Assembly: GCA_030614715.1 (NCBI GenBank)
Contig: JAUWTM010000015.1
Location: 1-40,907, forward strand
DNA length: 40,907 nucleotides
Direction: 5' to 3'
DNA from: Planctomycetota bacterium
Lineage (GTDB): Bacteria > JAJVIF01 > JAPKYR01
Shown: positions 14,988 through 23,666 of the stretch, piece after piece
Layout of the letters: every line of letters starts with the position of its first letter
Position numbering within the stretch: position 1 is the first letter of the stretch
Made by a program: the position numbers and the translations under genes
Notes under the pieces: model-generated
What the model was told of the DNA's origin: nothing
The model's input: the letters and a program-made list of their open reading frames with translations, nothing else
Database searches by the model: none

Positions 14988-15242
14988 GACGGTAAAAATT
15001 ATCCCCCGCCGCTGCACCTCAGGAACGCTCCCGTCACCGAAATGAAAACCGTGCACGGTCACTCGGAAGGCTATAAATACGCACATTCCTACGATGGCGG
15101 AGTAGTCGACCTTCAATATCTTCCCGAGGAAATGATCGGAACCGAGTATTACAATCCATCACCCCACGGCAAAGAAAAAGCCATCGCGGAATGGCTCGAT
15201 AAATTCCGCAAAGCCCGATCTGTCGATAAAAAGAATCCCTGA
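14988..15242 (+). pseudogene. rarA: C-terminal segment of RarA, in frame beyond the TAG
   Basis: Reading on from TAG 14985-14987 in the same frame gives DGKNYPPPLHLRNAPVTEM, then EGYKYAHSYDGG, LQYLPEEMIGTEYYNPS and a normal stop. This is the conserved RarA C-terminal (oligomerisation) region. No other stop or shift interrupts it, and the full length would be about 452 codons, as expected for the family. A separate start at ATG 15042 has no ribosome binding site and would omit the LHLRNAP motif. So this is a nonsense-interrupted tail, a readthrough product or a sequencing error, not an independent gene. Confidence 0.8.
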
Positions 15243-15265
15243 CCCACAAATTTACTCTGTCATAG

Positions 15266-15450
15266 GTGTCATGTGCTGCCAGCACATGATTATTGGGGAC
15301 TGGCGTATTCAGGGGACTGGCGGACAAATTTGTCGGGACAATAATCGTGACTCCTTTACTAAATCACCAACCCGACAAATTTGTGTGCCTGTCCCTGCTT
15401 CATTTCAAATCAATTCTTGCATCCGTGTCATGTGCTGCCAGTACATGATT
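15266..15450. repeat. Pair of 26-bp direct repeats, each a hairpin
   Basis: Nearly identical 26-bp copies lie at 15266-15291 and 15425-15450 (one mismatch). Each contains CATGTGCTGCCAGCACATG or its one-mismatch version, an 8-bp stem with a three-base loop. They bracket 133 bp containing another dispersed repeat. The layout suggests a small REP/BIME-like or MITE-like element. Confidence 0.65.
15312..15396. repeat. Dispersed repeat, copy A
   Basis: It begins GGGGACTGGCGGACAAATTT and ends near TTTGTGTGCCTGTCCCTGC. GGGGAC and GTCCC form inverted ends, and the palindrome GACAAATTTGTC (15323-15334) lies inside. Copy B is at 19474-19582 and shares both ends plus the internal stretch CACTAAATCACCAAC, with T for the first C in copy A. 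Confidence 0.7.
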
Positions 15451-15514
15451 GAAAGTGACATACATCTGTCCCCATTCTTAATTTTCACTTATACTGTCCC
15501 TCTGGGTGATCCAT

Positions 15515-16339
15515 ATGGAATGCAGAGTATGCAGCACGACACTTGATGAAGCGACTAAGTTCTGTATTAGCTGCGGTAGCAAGGTCGAATCAGACGGAGA
15601 AATCCTCGAAGAGGCGACAGCAAAGGCACAGGATGCCTTCAATGCAGAACTTGAGGAAAGCAGCCTGAATGACCCAGTGGCGGACAAGTCCACAGGCAAA
15701 CGTAAATCCACTCGTGAACAAATTAAAAAAATGGGCAGTGCGGTTCGAAAGGGCACCGACAGCGCTGTCGAGTTCGGGAAGAAAGTAACTGCCGGGACCG
15801 GTAAAGCCGTTGAAAAGTCGAAGGAAATCGGTGTGGACGTCGGTAAGTCCGCCAAGGTGGTCGGAACCGGTGTTCATAAGGCTGTGAAACGCACCCGTCA
15901 ATCAATGGACGAGCTCGGACAGGTCGGCGTGATTATTACTCAGCGTGCCCTTGACGTTGTGCGTGCTAGCATCAGGGCTGTCGAGATAGTCGATGATTAC
16001 CTCGCGAAAACTGACACTTCTTACGAGGTTAAAAAATTCATCACGGGAATCGGTGTCCCGCCATACCTTGAGATCGAGTTCCACAAGCGGGCATCCGATG
16101 TAAACAGCCAGGAACGTGGTGTTCTGGATGCAATGCGCAAGGCTTCGGTATCAGACACCGACCTGAGAGCATATATTGAATCGATCGTTGAAGAGGAGAT
16201 CGATGAACGCGCCCAGGCAAAGCCAGCGGCAGGGAAGAAGCCTGCAGCATCGAAGAAGCCTGCAAAAGCTAAGAAACCAGCAAAAGCAAAGAAACCCGCT
16301 AAGACGAAGAAGTCTGCGAGCGCTAAGAAGAAAAAGTAA
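15515..16339 (+). CDS. Zinc-ribbon protein with lysine-rich histone-H1-like tail
   Basis: The N-terminus is a compact zinc ribbon with C3, C6, C17 and C20 (MECRVCSTTLDEATKFCISC). Residues about 55-125 are basic and glycine/valine-rich with repeated KSKEIGVDVGKSAKVV-type segments. Residues about 130-230 look folded (LDVVRASIRAVEIVDDYL, VKKFITGIGVPPYLEIEF). The last 42 residues are almost only K, A, P, S, G and T in KKPAKAKKPAK-type repeats, as in H1-like bacterial nucleoid proteins. DNA or RNA binding is the natural inference; no known family is recognised. ATG 15515 is preceded by GTG 15506 in frame; TATACT (15490-15495) lies very near, so the leader is very short. Confidence 0.7.
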   Translation: MECRVCSTTLDEATKFCISCGSKVESDGEILEEATAKAQDAFNAELEESSLNDPVADKSTGKRKSTREQIKKMGSAVRKGTDSAVEFGKKVTAGTGKAVEKSKEIGVDVGKSAKVVGTGVHKAVKRTRQSMDELGQVGVIITQRALDVVRASIRAVEIVDDYLAKTDTSYEVKKFITGIGVPPYLEIEFHKRASDVNSQERGVLDAMRKASVSDTDLRAYIESIVEEEIDERAQAKPAAGKKPAASKKPAKAKKPAKAKKPAKTKKSASAKKKK

Positions 16340-16374
16340 TTAATGAATCCACCTTGCTTACCCCATGCCACGTG

Positions 16375-16404
16375 TTGTATCATTGCAGCGGTCCTTTTTA
16401 TATT
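16375..16404 (+). promoter_or_regulatory. Candidate promoter for lipoprotein paralog 3
   Basis: TTGTAT (16375-16380) and TATATT (16399-16404) are separated by 18 bases. The gene then has a consensus AGGAGG (16420-16425) six bases before ATG 16432. Confidence 0.45.
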
Positions 16405-16431
16405 TCGATATAGAACTATAGGAGGCCGCAA

Positions 16432-19098
16432 ATGCGCGTTGCCCTCTTCCTCTCTGCTACCCTTCTGATCATCGCGATCGGATGCTCAACTGGTTCGTCC
16501 CCGCTTATCCCCGACACAACCCAGAATCTCGACGTTACCGGCCAGACGGCATCGACCGGTAGCAACCAGGTGCTCTGGGGTTTGTGGGACGTGACAATCG
16601 ATCCTGACACAATGACAGCTGAGCTTGTACCGATCCGGGGACCGGCTTTCACTGCTAACGTAACCCAGTTTATGCAGCCGCCGAGTTCACCAATTCACAT
16701 GATTTCATTCAATGTGCTCGGAACAAGCGTACCCGAGGATGGTTACTTCGAGCTCGACGTAGCACTGCGTCATCCCGTCCCCGGCGTCAGTAAGTACAAC
16801 GGCTTCGATGTCAAGGGAATCCTCATCTCGGACGGATCACTGCCGGGTGAGTACGACGCAAGCGTTCTCCGTCCAGGTCCCACTGACACGCGTATCTTAA
16901 ACGCTGACGGCTTCACGCGATGGTGGAATCCAACTGAATTTACGTCTTTTGAAACCATCTTCGGATTCACCACGGGCAAACTCGCACCGCCGCTTTACCC
17001 CATAGGCACTGTGAATCCCTATAAGTACTTCGCTGACAACGTGGATGATCTCAGTGGCGTCTCAGGCACCCCGAACCTTGAGGACCGCGGTGCTTTTTCC
17101 ACTGTAGAGGGAATCCTGGTGCGGGGTTACGACATCCAGTTCAGGATGGACGGTGGGGAACCTGATTTCAGCTTCAACTACGCTGTTGGTGCATGCTGGG
17201 AGGAACCCGATCCGCTTTACGCTCCCGAATTTCCGCCGGAAGCATACCCTCTCACTGCGAACCAGCAGGAAGCCTTCACTCTCGATTTCACTGATAACGG
17301 CTCCACTGCCTGGTACGTGGACGAAACGAATAACGGTGGAGAGCTGAATCTGCACCTTGAAATTTACGACTGGCAGGCATTGGAAAATCCGGACGGCGTA
17401 GAAGGAGAGGTTGCCGGACTCTGGCTTGAGGGTCCGATCCTTTCTGGTCCTGTCGATGTGCTTGCCGGAGCCACAATCTTCGATGGCAGTTCCAGCGTTT
17501 CATCGGTCTACGAGATAACGATTGGATCTCTGAACCTTACTCAACCCGGGGTTGAGGAATTATTTATCACCATTGAAAATACCGATCCCAACACATACGA
17601 ACCACAGATTCCTGGTGGTGACGCATTTGCGTACCCAGATAATTTTCTCGCTGCGTATTTCACTTTTAATGTGATAATCGGCACTGAGTCACCCGGCGTA
17701 CAGCCGACTGTCATTGCAATCGATCCCGATTCGGGCTACGTAGATGACTCCGAGGTTTCCTGCACCGTAACCGGACTCGAATTCGACCCGCTCTGTACCG
17801 CTGAATTGTCAAATGGTATCGATACGCTCCTGATGTCCAACTTCCAGTACGTCGATGCAGGTAACCTTACATTCAACCTCGACCTTACCGGGGCTGTCCT
17901 TGATCTGTACGATGTAATCGTGACCAACCCGATTGCCGATCCCGGTGTACTTGAGGATGGCTTCGAGGTTAAGGAATTCCTTCAGGATATCTGGCCGACT
18001 ACGCAGGGGAACAGTGCCAACACGGGCTACGTGGAGAACCTGTCCGGTCCATATAACACACACAGTGCTCCTACCTGGACTTATAACTACACAGATTCAA
18101 TCTACGGTAACTCCCTGCCGGTTTTCCTCAGTGATGACACCGCATATTTCACAATTGCCTATAATTACCTCGACACTAACCATCTACCGGCTGTTGCGGT
18201 CGACCTTGCTACTCAAACGCTGAAGTGGTCGACGAAATTCAACCTGACAACGCATTCATCTTTAAACGTCCACGGTATCAGCGGTGACGGATCAATTGTT
18301 CTGGTCTACGACTGGCCGAGTAACTTGATCTACGGTCTCGACGCTGACGATGGGACTGAAGAATGGAGCATGACCGGCACCTTCCCGACCGACACTTATG
18401 CGGTTCTCGATGACGACGGTAACTTCATCATCCCGCTTGACAACCAGGGTTATACGAGCGTCGATCCCGACACCGGCACAGTCAACTGGACCGTATATCT
18501 CGGCGATCCGTTTTACTGCACTCCGGCTGTCGGTGACGATGGCACGATCTATGTTTACGTCAACAATTATTCAAGGGTCATGCATGCACTCGATCCTTCT
18601 GACGGAAGCGATAACTGGTCATCGTATCCTTCCACGGGTGACTGTCGCGGCGGCCTGACATACCACTCCGATGGCTTCGTCATGTGGCACACCAACAGCG
18701 GTCTTCAGGCTATTCAGGACAATGGAACATCGTGGTCGTACAAGTGGACCCAGTCGAGCTACCCGATGCCCTGGTACACCTCCGCATCGATCGGTCCCGA
18801 CGACTACATTTACACCTTCGACGGTACCGGTACCCTCAGGAAACTCGATCCTGACACCGGGGGAACTCTCGATTCATCCAGCGGCTGGGAGGACTACGGT
18901 ACCCGACCGGCAATCGGTGAGGACGGCCTGATCTACACCAACAACGGGTACAATTTCAGGTGCTTTAACACCGATCTGACATTGAGGTGGCAATATTTCA
19001 ACTTCCCATCGTACTGGAGTGCTCCAGCGCTTGGTCAGGACGGCACCGTCTATTCAGCCAAGCGAAACCTCGGCCTCTGCGCCTGGGTGGATGACTAA
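16432..19098 (+). CDS. Lipoprotein paralog 3: shared N-terminal module, IPT/TIG-like domain and PQQ-type propeller
   Basis: The signal peptide ends in AIGC (C18 lipidated) in this 888-residue protein. Residues about 47-400 are the shared module, closest to paralog 4: LWGLWDVTID, GFDVKGILISDG and LNADGFTRWWNPTEF are nearly the same in both. The CxxC of paralogs 1 and 2 is absent. Residues about 424-510 resemble an IPT/TIG Ig-like fold (PTVIAIDPDSGYVDDSEVSC). Residues about 515-888 form a PQQ-like propeller opening WPTTQGNSANTG, with repeats of the type AVGDDGTIYVYV and LDPSDGSDNW. Surface location is inferred from lipidation and the absence of catalytic motifs. The start is fixed by AGGAGG at ideal spacing. 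Confidence 0.85.
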   Translation: MRVALFLSATLLIIAIGCSTGSSPLIPDTTQNLDVTGQTASTGSNQVLWGLWDVTIDPDTMTAELVPIRGPAFTANVTQFMQPPSSPIHMISFNVLGTSVPEDGYFELDVALRHPVPGVSKYNGFDVKGILISDGSLPGEYDASVLRPGPTDTRILNADGFTRWWNPTEFTSFETIFGFTTGKLAPPLYPIGTVNPYKYFADNVDDLSGVSGTPNLEDRGAFSTVEGILVRGYDIQFRMDGGEPDFSFNYAVGACWEEPDPLYAPEFPPEAYPLTANQQEAFTLDFTDNGSTAWYVDETNNGGELNLHLEIYDWQALENPDGVEGEVAGLWLEGPILSGPVDVLAGATIFDGSSSVSSVYEITIGSLNLTQPGVEELFITIENTDPNTYEPQIPGGDAFAYPDNFLAAYFTFNVIIGTESPGVQPTVIAIDPDSGYVDDSEVSCTVTGLEFDPLCTAELSNGIDTLLMSNFQYVDAGNLTFNLDLTGAVLDLYDVIVTNPIADPGVLEDGFEVKEFLQDIWPTTQGNSANTGYVENLSGPYNTHSAPTWTYNYTDSIYGNSLPVFLSDDTAYFTIAYNYLDTNHLPAVAVDLATQTLKWSTKFNLTTHSSLNVHGISGDGSIVLVYDWPSNLIYGLDADDGTEEWSMTGTFPTDTYAVLDDDGNFIIPLDNQGYTSVDPDTGTVNWTVYLGDPFYCTPAVGDDGTIYVYVNNYSRVMHALDPSDGSDNWSSYPSTGDCRGGLTYHSDGFVMWHTNSGLQAIQDNGTSWSYKWTQSSYPMPWYTSASIGPDDYIYTFDGTGTLRKLDPDTGGTLDSSSGWEDYGTRPAIGEDGLIYTNNGYNFRCFNTDLTLRWQYFNFPSYWSAPALGQDGTVYSAKRNLGLCAWVDD

Positions 19099-19108
19099 TG
19101 GGAACCGA

Positions 19109-19444
19109 CTAGCTATTATGGAATAGGTTTTTAAATATCCAGAGCCCTATCGATGTGAGTACACTGATACCTATTATCACAGTGAAAATTTTGTCTAATC
19201 GTTTAAAGTTAATCTCAGGTTTATATATCGATTTCCACCATAATACGCTCAAGAAAGTAATAAATAAAATAGTCCCAGGTAGAAGTCCAAAGATCCAAAG
19301 AACAGATGAAAGAGCATGCTCCTGATCAACTATCTGTCCCAGGTAAAAATATAAATCGGCGGTGCTAAAGAATAATAATGATATGCTCAAGTAGATTATA
19401 AACTCATAGCCTATTAATACTTTTGATTTTGAATCTTGATTCAT
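19109..19444 (-). CDS. Small three-helix membrane protein, AT-rich
   Basis: The 111-residue protein has three hydrophobic segments (IGYEFIIYLSISLLFF, LWIFGLLPGTILFITFLSVL, FTVIIGISVLTSIGLWIF). No family is recognised. GAGGAA lies eight bases before the ATG, which supports a real gene. Its DNA is clearly more AT-rich than both neighbours, and its 5' side abuts dispersed repeat copy B, so acquisition by transfer is plausible. It is convergent with lipoprotein paralog 3, with ten bases between them. Confidence 0.6.
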   Translation of the reverse strand: MNQDSKSKVLIGYEFIIYLSISLLFFSTADLYFYLGQIVDQEHALSSVLWIFGLLPGTILFITFLSVLWWKSIYKPEINFKRLDKIFTVIIGISVLTSIGLWIFKNLFHNS

Positions 19445-19473
19445 AGTCTCTGTTCCTCAAGTCGCTATGGATA

Positions 19474-19582
19474 GGGGACTGGCGGACAAATTTGTGTGCC
19501 TGTCCCCGCTACATTTCGGGATATTGATCGTCACTCCCTCACTAAATCACCAACCTGACAAATCCGTGTGCCTGGCCCAGCT
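19474..19582. repeat. Dispersed repeat, copy B
   Basis: It opens with the same 20 bases as copy A at 15312, GGGGACTGGCGGACAAATTT, followed by GTGTGCCTGTCCCCGCTACA. A second, diverged half (CTAAATCACCAACCTGACAA, GTGTGCCTGGCCCAGCTACA) follows. It lies between the stop of metH and the start of the AT-rich membrane protein gene. Confidence 0.7.
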
Positions 19583-19594
19583 ACACACTACTTT

Positions 19595-22500
19595 TTACTC
19601 CAACGGTTCACGCAGAACTGCTGCCAGACCCTGTCCCTCGATGTGGAAGTACCGTGCATCGGGATGATGCACGATAAACGCCGACGTCGACTGCTCCGGC
19701 ACGATCTGGTACGCACTTGTCAGTGTCGTCCCAATCGCCTCGGGTGCCCGCAGCAGGTCGAAGAGCGTCACCTGCGCACCGAGGTCGGGAGTTGACGGGT
19801 ACCCGAACGAGTAACGGTGACCCTGTCCGCGCTCGATTCCCATCTCGGCCCTGATTCTTCTGTGAAGGTACTCCGCCATCGCCTCTGCGGCTTCCGTGGC
19901 GAGACCGTGGAGGAAGAATCCCTTCGCGTACTCGCCGGACTGCGTGAACGACTGCACGACCTCCGCCACTCTCGATCCCATCGTGACAACCTGCAGTGCG
20001 ATCACATCCCGTTCGCCTGATTCCAGTGGACGGAAGTAATCCGAAACGCACAGCCTTTCACCGTTAGGCTGGCGCGGGAACTTGAACCGCCCGATCTCGA
20101 CCACGCTCTTCATCGGATCGTCCGCTGCAAACGGGTCGAACATGACCACTTCCTCGCCAATCGAGTTGGCCGGGAAGAATCCGTACACGGCGGCGGGAAG
20201 TATCCACGAATGGCTGATCGCCTCGTCCTGAAGGTCCTCGAGTAACGGCTGGAACGTAGACTGGATCATCGCGTGGTACTCTTCCGCTGTCCGTCCGCGG
20301 ATTCCCCAGTTCAGTTTGAACAGAATTTTCGTGTCCAGAAGTTTGAATATTTCTTTTGACTCGATGTACTCGAGGCGTTTCGAGCCCCAGAACGGTGCTT
20401 CCGGGACCGCGTTATCCATCCTGACATCCGCAGGCCTTTTCTTAACCGCTGCAGCTTTCTTCTTCTCAGCCTCCGCTACGGTCTTCTCACGGTCCTTACG
20501 GTACGTCCTCGCGCCTTCCTCCGCCATCGATTCGAGCTCTGGTCGTTTCTTTTCATCCAGAAGTCCCCGCACGAGTTGCAGCCCGTCGAAAGCGTCTCCC
20601 GCGTAATAAACACCCGGTCCGTAAATGTGGTCGGACCCTATCCAGCTTATCCTGCGCGCGAAAAGACGGTTGATCGCAGCTCCACCGATGATTACAGGGA
20701 CCTCCAGTCCTGCCCGGTGAAGTTCCTCCACACAGTATTCCATCTGGCGCGATGTCGTGATTAAGAGTGCCGACAGACCAATCGCATCCGCCTGCAGTTC
20801 CTTCGCCTTCGCGACAATCATCGCGTTCGGCACCTGCTTGCCGAGGTCGCACACCTCGTATCCGTTGTTCTGGAGAATTGTCTTGACAAGGTTTTTACCG
20901 ATGTCGTGTACGTCACCGGCAACTGTGGCCAGTATAATCCGTCCACGGCTGATGCTTTCGTCCTTCGTGAAATGCTTTTCCAGCTTCGAGACTGCTACTT
21001 TCATGACCTCCGCCGACTGCAGCACGAACGGGAGAATCATCTCGCCGGTAGACATCTTCTCGCCGACATCCTGCATTGCAGGGAGAAGGATGTCGTTCAG
21101 TATCTCCTCCGGTTCGTGCTCTTCGAGCGCACGTTCGATCAGGAGATCGATTCCCTCCTTCTCGCGGAATTCGATCGCTCGCCTGAGGCCCTCAGCGGGT
21201 GGACGGTTAACGATCGGGTGGGGTGGCGGCGCCGGGGCTTCCTTTTTCTGCTGGAAGTACTGGACGTACTCATGCAGTGCGTCATCGTGCTGATCGAACA
21301 GAAGGTTTTCGGCAAGTTCGCGCTCGATATTCGGGATTGTCGGGTAGGGGAGCACCTGTCCGGCGTGGACGATCGCGAAATCGAGTCCGGCACGGACCGC
21401 ATGATATAGGAATACCGAGTTCAGCACCTTTCGGGAACTCGACTGAAGGCCGTACGACACGTTCGAGATGCCAAGCGACGTGTATGAGTCCGGCAGCTCT
21501 TTATCAATTTCCCGCAGACCTTCGAGCGTGTTGACCGCGGAGCGTTTCAGCTCTTCCTCTCCGGTTGCCAGTGTCATCGTTAACGGGTCGAAGATAAGAC
21601 GGTCGGGCTGAATTCCGTAATCGGTCAGCGCGACATCCCTCATGCGTTCGGCTACAGCCCTCTTCCTGCGCGGCGTGAGGGCCATACCCTCTTCATCAAT
21701 GGTCATGCAGATGACCATCGAGCCGTGACGCTTTACAAGCCTTAGTGTTTTTCTCGCGTTATCTTCGCCGTTCTCGAAATTTATCGAGTTTACAATCGCG
21801 CGCCCGGGAATTCTCCTCAGAGCGGCCTGAACAACCACCGGATCGATTGAGTCGATCATCAGTGCTGCTGGAGCTCCGGCGGTCAATCGCTTGACGACCT
21901 TCCCCATCATCTCGACTTCATCGTCGCGCTCGGTGGTTCCAAGTGAGATGTCGAGAATTGACGCTCCCTTGTTGATCTGTTTCTGCGCAAGGGAAAAAAT
22001 CCCGTCGTAATCCTCAGCCAGCACCATCTGCTTGGCTTTTTTCGATCCCTGCGCGTTTATTCTCTCACCGACTACTATCGGACGGGGTATTTCATCGAGT
22101 TTTACGACCGACAATGGCGACGAAACGACGTGCGGACGGGTTTTCGGTCTTGGCGACGGCTTCCAGTCGCCTATCGCTTCGTCTATTGCCCTGATGTGGT
22201 CCGGCGTTGTCCCGCAGCACCCTCCGACAATACTTATCTTGAACCGTCCGGCGAATTCCTTAAGCTGCGTGGCAAATTCTTCGGGACTCAGCGGCCATTT
22301 GAGTTCGCCGTCGATCTCTACTGGAATCCCGGCGTTGGGTATTGCATGCGTCCACATGGGGACGTTCTCGCCGAGGTATCGCACGCTCGGTCTCATCTCG
22401 ACCGGACCTGTTGAACAGTTGATTCCAAGTACATCGATGGGGAGGTCGATGAAACTCGCGACCGCCGATGCCGCGTCGCTTCCGAGAAGGGTCCGGCCCG

Positions 22501-23179
22501 ATGCGTCGAGCGTGAAAGAGATTATCAGGGGTATGTCGAGCCCGAGTTCTCCCCTCAGCTTATCAACAGCTAGTACTCCCTGCCTGAGTTCGAGCAGATC
22601 CTGCCCGGTCTCGATGATCAGTACGTCTGCACCGGTCGGTTCTTCGGGAGTTCCGTCCCCGATCACCAGCGCACGTGCCTGCTCATGGAAAATTTCCCTG
22701 ATCTCGTCGATAGGGTGCGTGTCGAGTGAACGGTCACCGGAGGAGGGCAGGCACCCGAGCGGACCTATCGATCCTGCCACGAACCTCGGGCGTTCGTCGT
22801 TATCGAATTGACTCACCGCACGGCGTGCGATCATCGCTGCCGCACTGTTTATTTCTGTTACCCTGCTATCAAGGCCGTACTCTGCAAGCTTCAGGTGGCT
22901 TGCCTGGAATGTATTGGTTTCGACCACGTCGCAACCGGCTTTCAGGAAATCAGTGTGGACTTTTTGTACAGCTTCAGGCTTCCGAATGTTGAGTATCTCG
23001 CCGTAGCCGGGATGGTCGCCGTACGCGCTGTCCGGAAGGTTCTGCTGCTGGATGCTGGTTCCCATTCCGCCGTCGAAAACGAGAATTTTTTCGGGTATCC
23101 GATTCCTGAAACGCTCGTATCTATCAGCTGCTGTAAGAATTGCGCTCGATGTAGATTTTATTTCGTAAGTTCCTGCCAT
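19595..23179 (-). CDS. metH: Cobalamin-dependent methionine synthase MetH
   Basis: MetH transfers the methyl group of methyltetrahydrofolate to homocysteine through cobalamin. All four modules are present in 1194 residues. The homocysteine/zinc module (about 25-340) shows VFDGGMGTS, NCSTGP and GGCCGTTPDHI. The folate module (about 365-630) shows VGERINAQGSKKAK and ILDISLGTTERDDE. The cobalamin cap and binding domain (about 655-890) has DVHDIGKN with ligand H758. The reactivation domain (about 940-1190) contains WGIRGRTAEEYH and the SAM-site segment RYSFGYPSTPDLG. The ATG has no good ribosome binding site. It lies downstream of metK and a small gene on the same strand, with a terminator-like hairpin 30 bases before its start. 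Confidence 0.97.
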   Translation of the reverse strand: MAGTYEIKSTSSAILTAADRYERFRNRIPEKILVFDGGMGTSIQQQNLPDSAYGDHPGYGEILNIRKPEAVQKVHTDFLKAGCDVVETNTFQASHLKLAEYGLDSRVTEINSAAAMIARRAVSQFDNDERPRFVAGSIGPLGCLPSSGDRSLDTHPIDEIREIFHEQARALVIGDGTPEEPTGADVLIIETGQDLLELRQGVLAVDKLRGELGLDIPLIISFTLDASGRTLLGSDAASAVASFIDLPIDVLGINCSTGPVEMRPSVRYLGENVPMWTHAIPNAGIPVEIDGELKWPLSPEEFATQLKEFAGRFKISIVGGCCGTTPDHIRAIDEAIGDWKPSPRPKTRPHVVSSPLSVVKLDEIPRPIVVGERINAQGSKKAKQMVLAEDYDGIFSLAQKQINKGASILDISLGTTERDDEVEMMGKVVKRLTAGAPAALMIDSIDPVVVQAALRRIPGRAIVNSINFENGEDNARKTLRLVKRHGSMVICMTIDEEGMALTPRRKRAVAERMRDVALTDYGIQPDRLIFDPLTMTLATGEEELKRSAVNTLEGLREIDKELPDSYTSLGISNVSYGLQSSSRKVLNSVFLYHAVRAGLDFAIVHAGQVLPYPTIPNIERELAENLLFDQHDDALHEYVQYFQQKKEAPAPPPHPIVNRPPAEGLRRAIEFREKEGIDLLIERALEEHEPEEILNDILLPAMQDVGEKMSTGEMILPFVLQSAEVMKVAVSKLEKHFTKDESISRGRIILATVAGDVHDIGKNLVKTILQNNGYEVCDLGKQVPNAMIVAKAKELQADAIGLSALLITTSRQMEYCVEELHRAGLEVPVIIGGAAINRLFARRISWIGSDHIYGPGVYYAGDAFDGLQLVRGLLDEKKRPELESMAEEGARTYRKDREKTVAEAEKKKAAAVKKRPADVRMDNAVPEAPFWGSKRLEYIESKEIFKLLDTKILFKLNWGIRGRTAEEYHAMIQSTFQPLLEDLQDEAISHSWILPAAVYGFFPANSIGEEVVMFDPFAADDPMKSVVEIGRFKFPRQPNGERLCVSDYFRPLESGERDVIALQVVTMGSRVAEVVQSFTQSGEYAKGFFLHGLATEAAEAMAEYLHRRIRAEMGIERGQGHRYSFGYPSTPDLGAQVTLFDLLRAPEAIGTTLTSAYQIVPEQSTSAFIVHHPDARYFHIEGQGLAAVLREPLE

Positions 23180-23202
23180 GACTTTTATCTTGTTCTTTTT
23201 TT

Positions 23203-23233
23203 ACAAAACGACGGAATGCCTGTTATCCCGTCG
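23203..23233 (-). terminator. Intrinsic terminator or attenuator in the metH leader
   Basis: On the minus strand CGACGGGAT pairs with ATTCCGTCG (nine pairs including one G-U; plus-strand 23209-23233), followed by TTTTGT. It stands only about 30 bases before the metH ATG. Its loop ACAGGC is complementary to GCCTGT at the end of the upstream gene (plus-strand 23282-23287), offering an alternative fold. Confidence 0.6.
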
Positions 23234-23286
23234 CATCACGTTTACTCTTCCACGCCAGTTCACTTAACGTTCCCCGGCATGACAGG

Positions 23287-23547
23287 CTAGCGAGGTGTGC
23301 CATCCCCGAAAAAATAAGCCCTCAGGGGATCGTTATCGAGGGTAGTTTCCACTTCGTTGAAAACCTCGTTTTCGTGGGCGAAACTGAGAATTTTCTGGAC
23401 AGACTCCTTGCCCTCTTTGGGCGTGCACTTAGCCGCTTCGAAGATCCCCCTTCGTAGTTCCTCGATACCTTCGTCACTTCGGCCGTCCTGAATGCATAGA
23501 CGCGCTTTAAGCAGACACGCGTCCAGGTTGAATGGTTGCCCCTTCAT
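23287..23547 (-). CDS. Small alpha-helical protein between metK and metH
   Basis: The 86-residue product contains a helix pair resembling one TPR unit (LLKARLCIQDGRSDEGIEEL) and is otherwise unrecognised. AGGAGGG five bases before ATG 23547 fixes the start; an upstream in-frame ATG at 23577 lacks such a site. It follows metK by 119 bases and precedes metH by 107, on the same strand, so it may share the SAM-controlled transcript. The function is unknown; a role with the methionine enzymes is only suggested by position. Confidence 0.65.
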   Translation of the reverse strand: MKGQPFNLDACLLKARLCIQDGRSDEGIEELRRGIFEAAKCTPKEGKESVQKILSFAHENEVFNEVETTLDNDPLRAYFFGDGTPR

Positions 23548-23643
23548 TTTTTCCCTCCTCGACCCAGCATTACGCACTACTTCTGTGCTCTAATGGGCTT
23601 CATGTCTGATAATTCTAATATAAGTCTATTTAGGTTTTTTCTC

Positions 23644-23662
23644 TACAGGTTTGTAACCTGTA
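23644..23662 (-). terminator. Perfect hairpin just after the metK stop, no T-run
   Basis: TACAGGTT and AACCTGTA form an eight-base-pair stem with a three-base loop, four bases after the metK stop codon. On the minus strand it is followed by A residues, so it is not a standard intrinsic terminator. It may protect the metK mRNA end or mark processing between metK and the next gene. Confidence 0.4.
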
Positions 23663-23666
23663 ACTC

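Noticed and set aside
13884-15242. Genome-wide reassignment of TAG as sense codon
   Set aside because: Several intact genes in the window end at TAG exactly where their families end.
15042-15242. Independent small gene from ATG 15042
   Set aside because: No ribosome binding site, and its sequence is the RarA C-terminus in the frame of the upstream part.
15271-15546. Plus-strand open frame of 91 codons
   Set aside because: It is built from the hairpin direct repeats and dispersed copy A, and overlaps the zinc-ribbon gene start.
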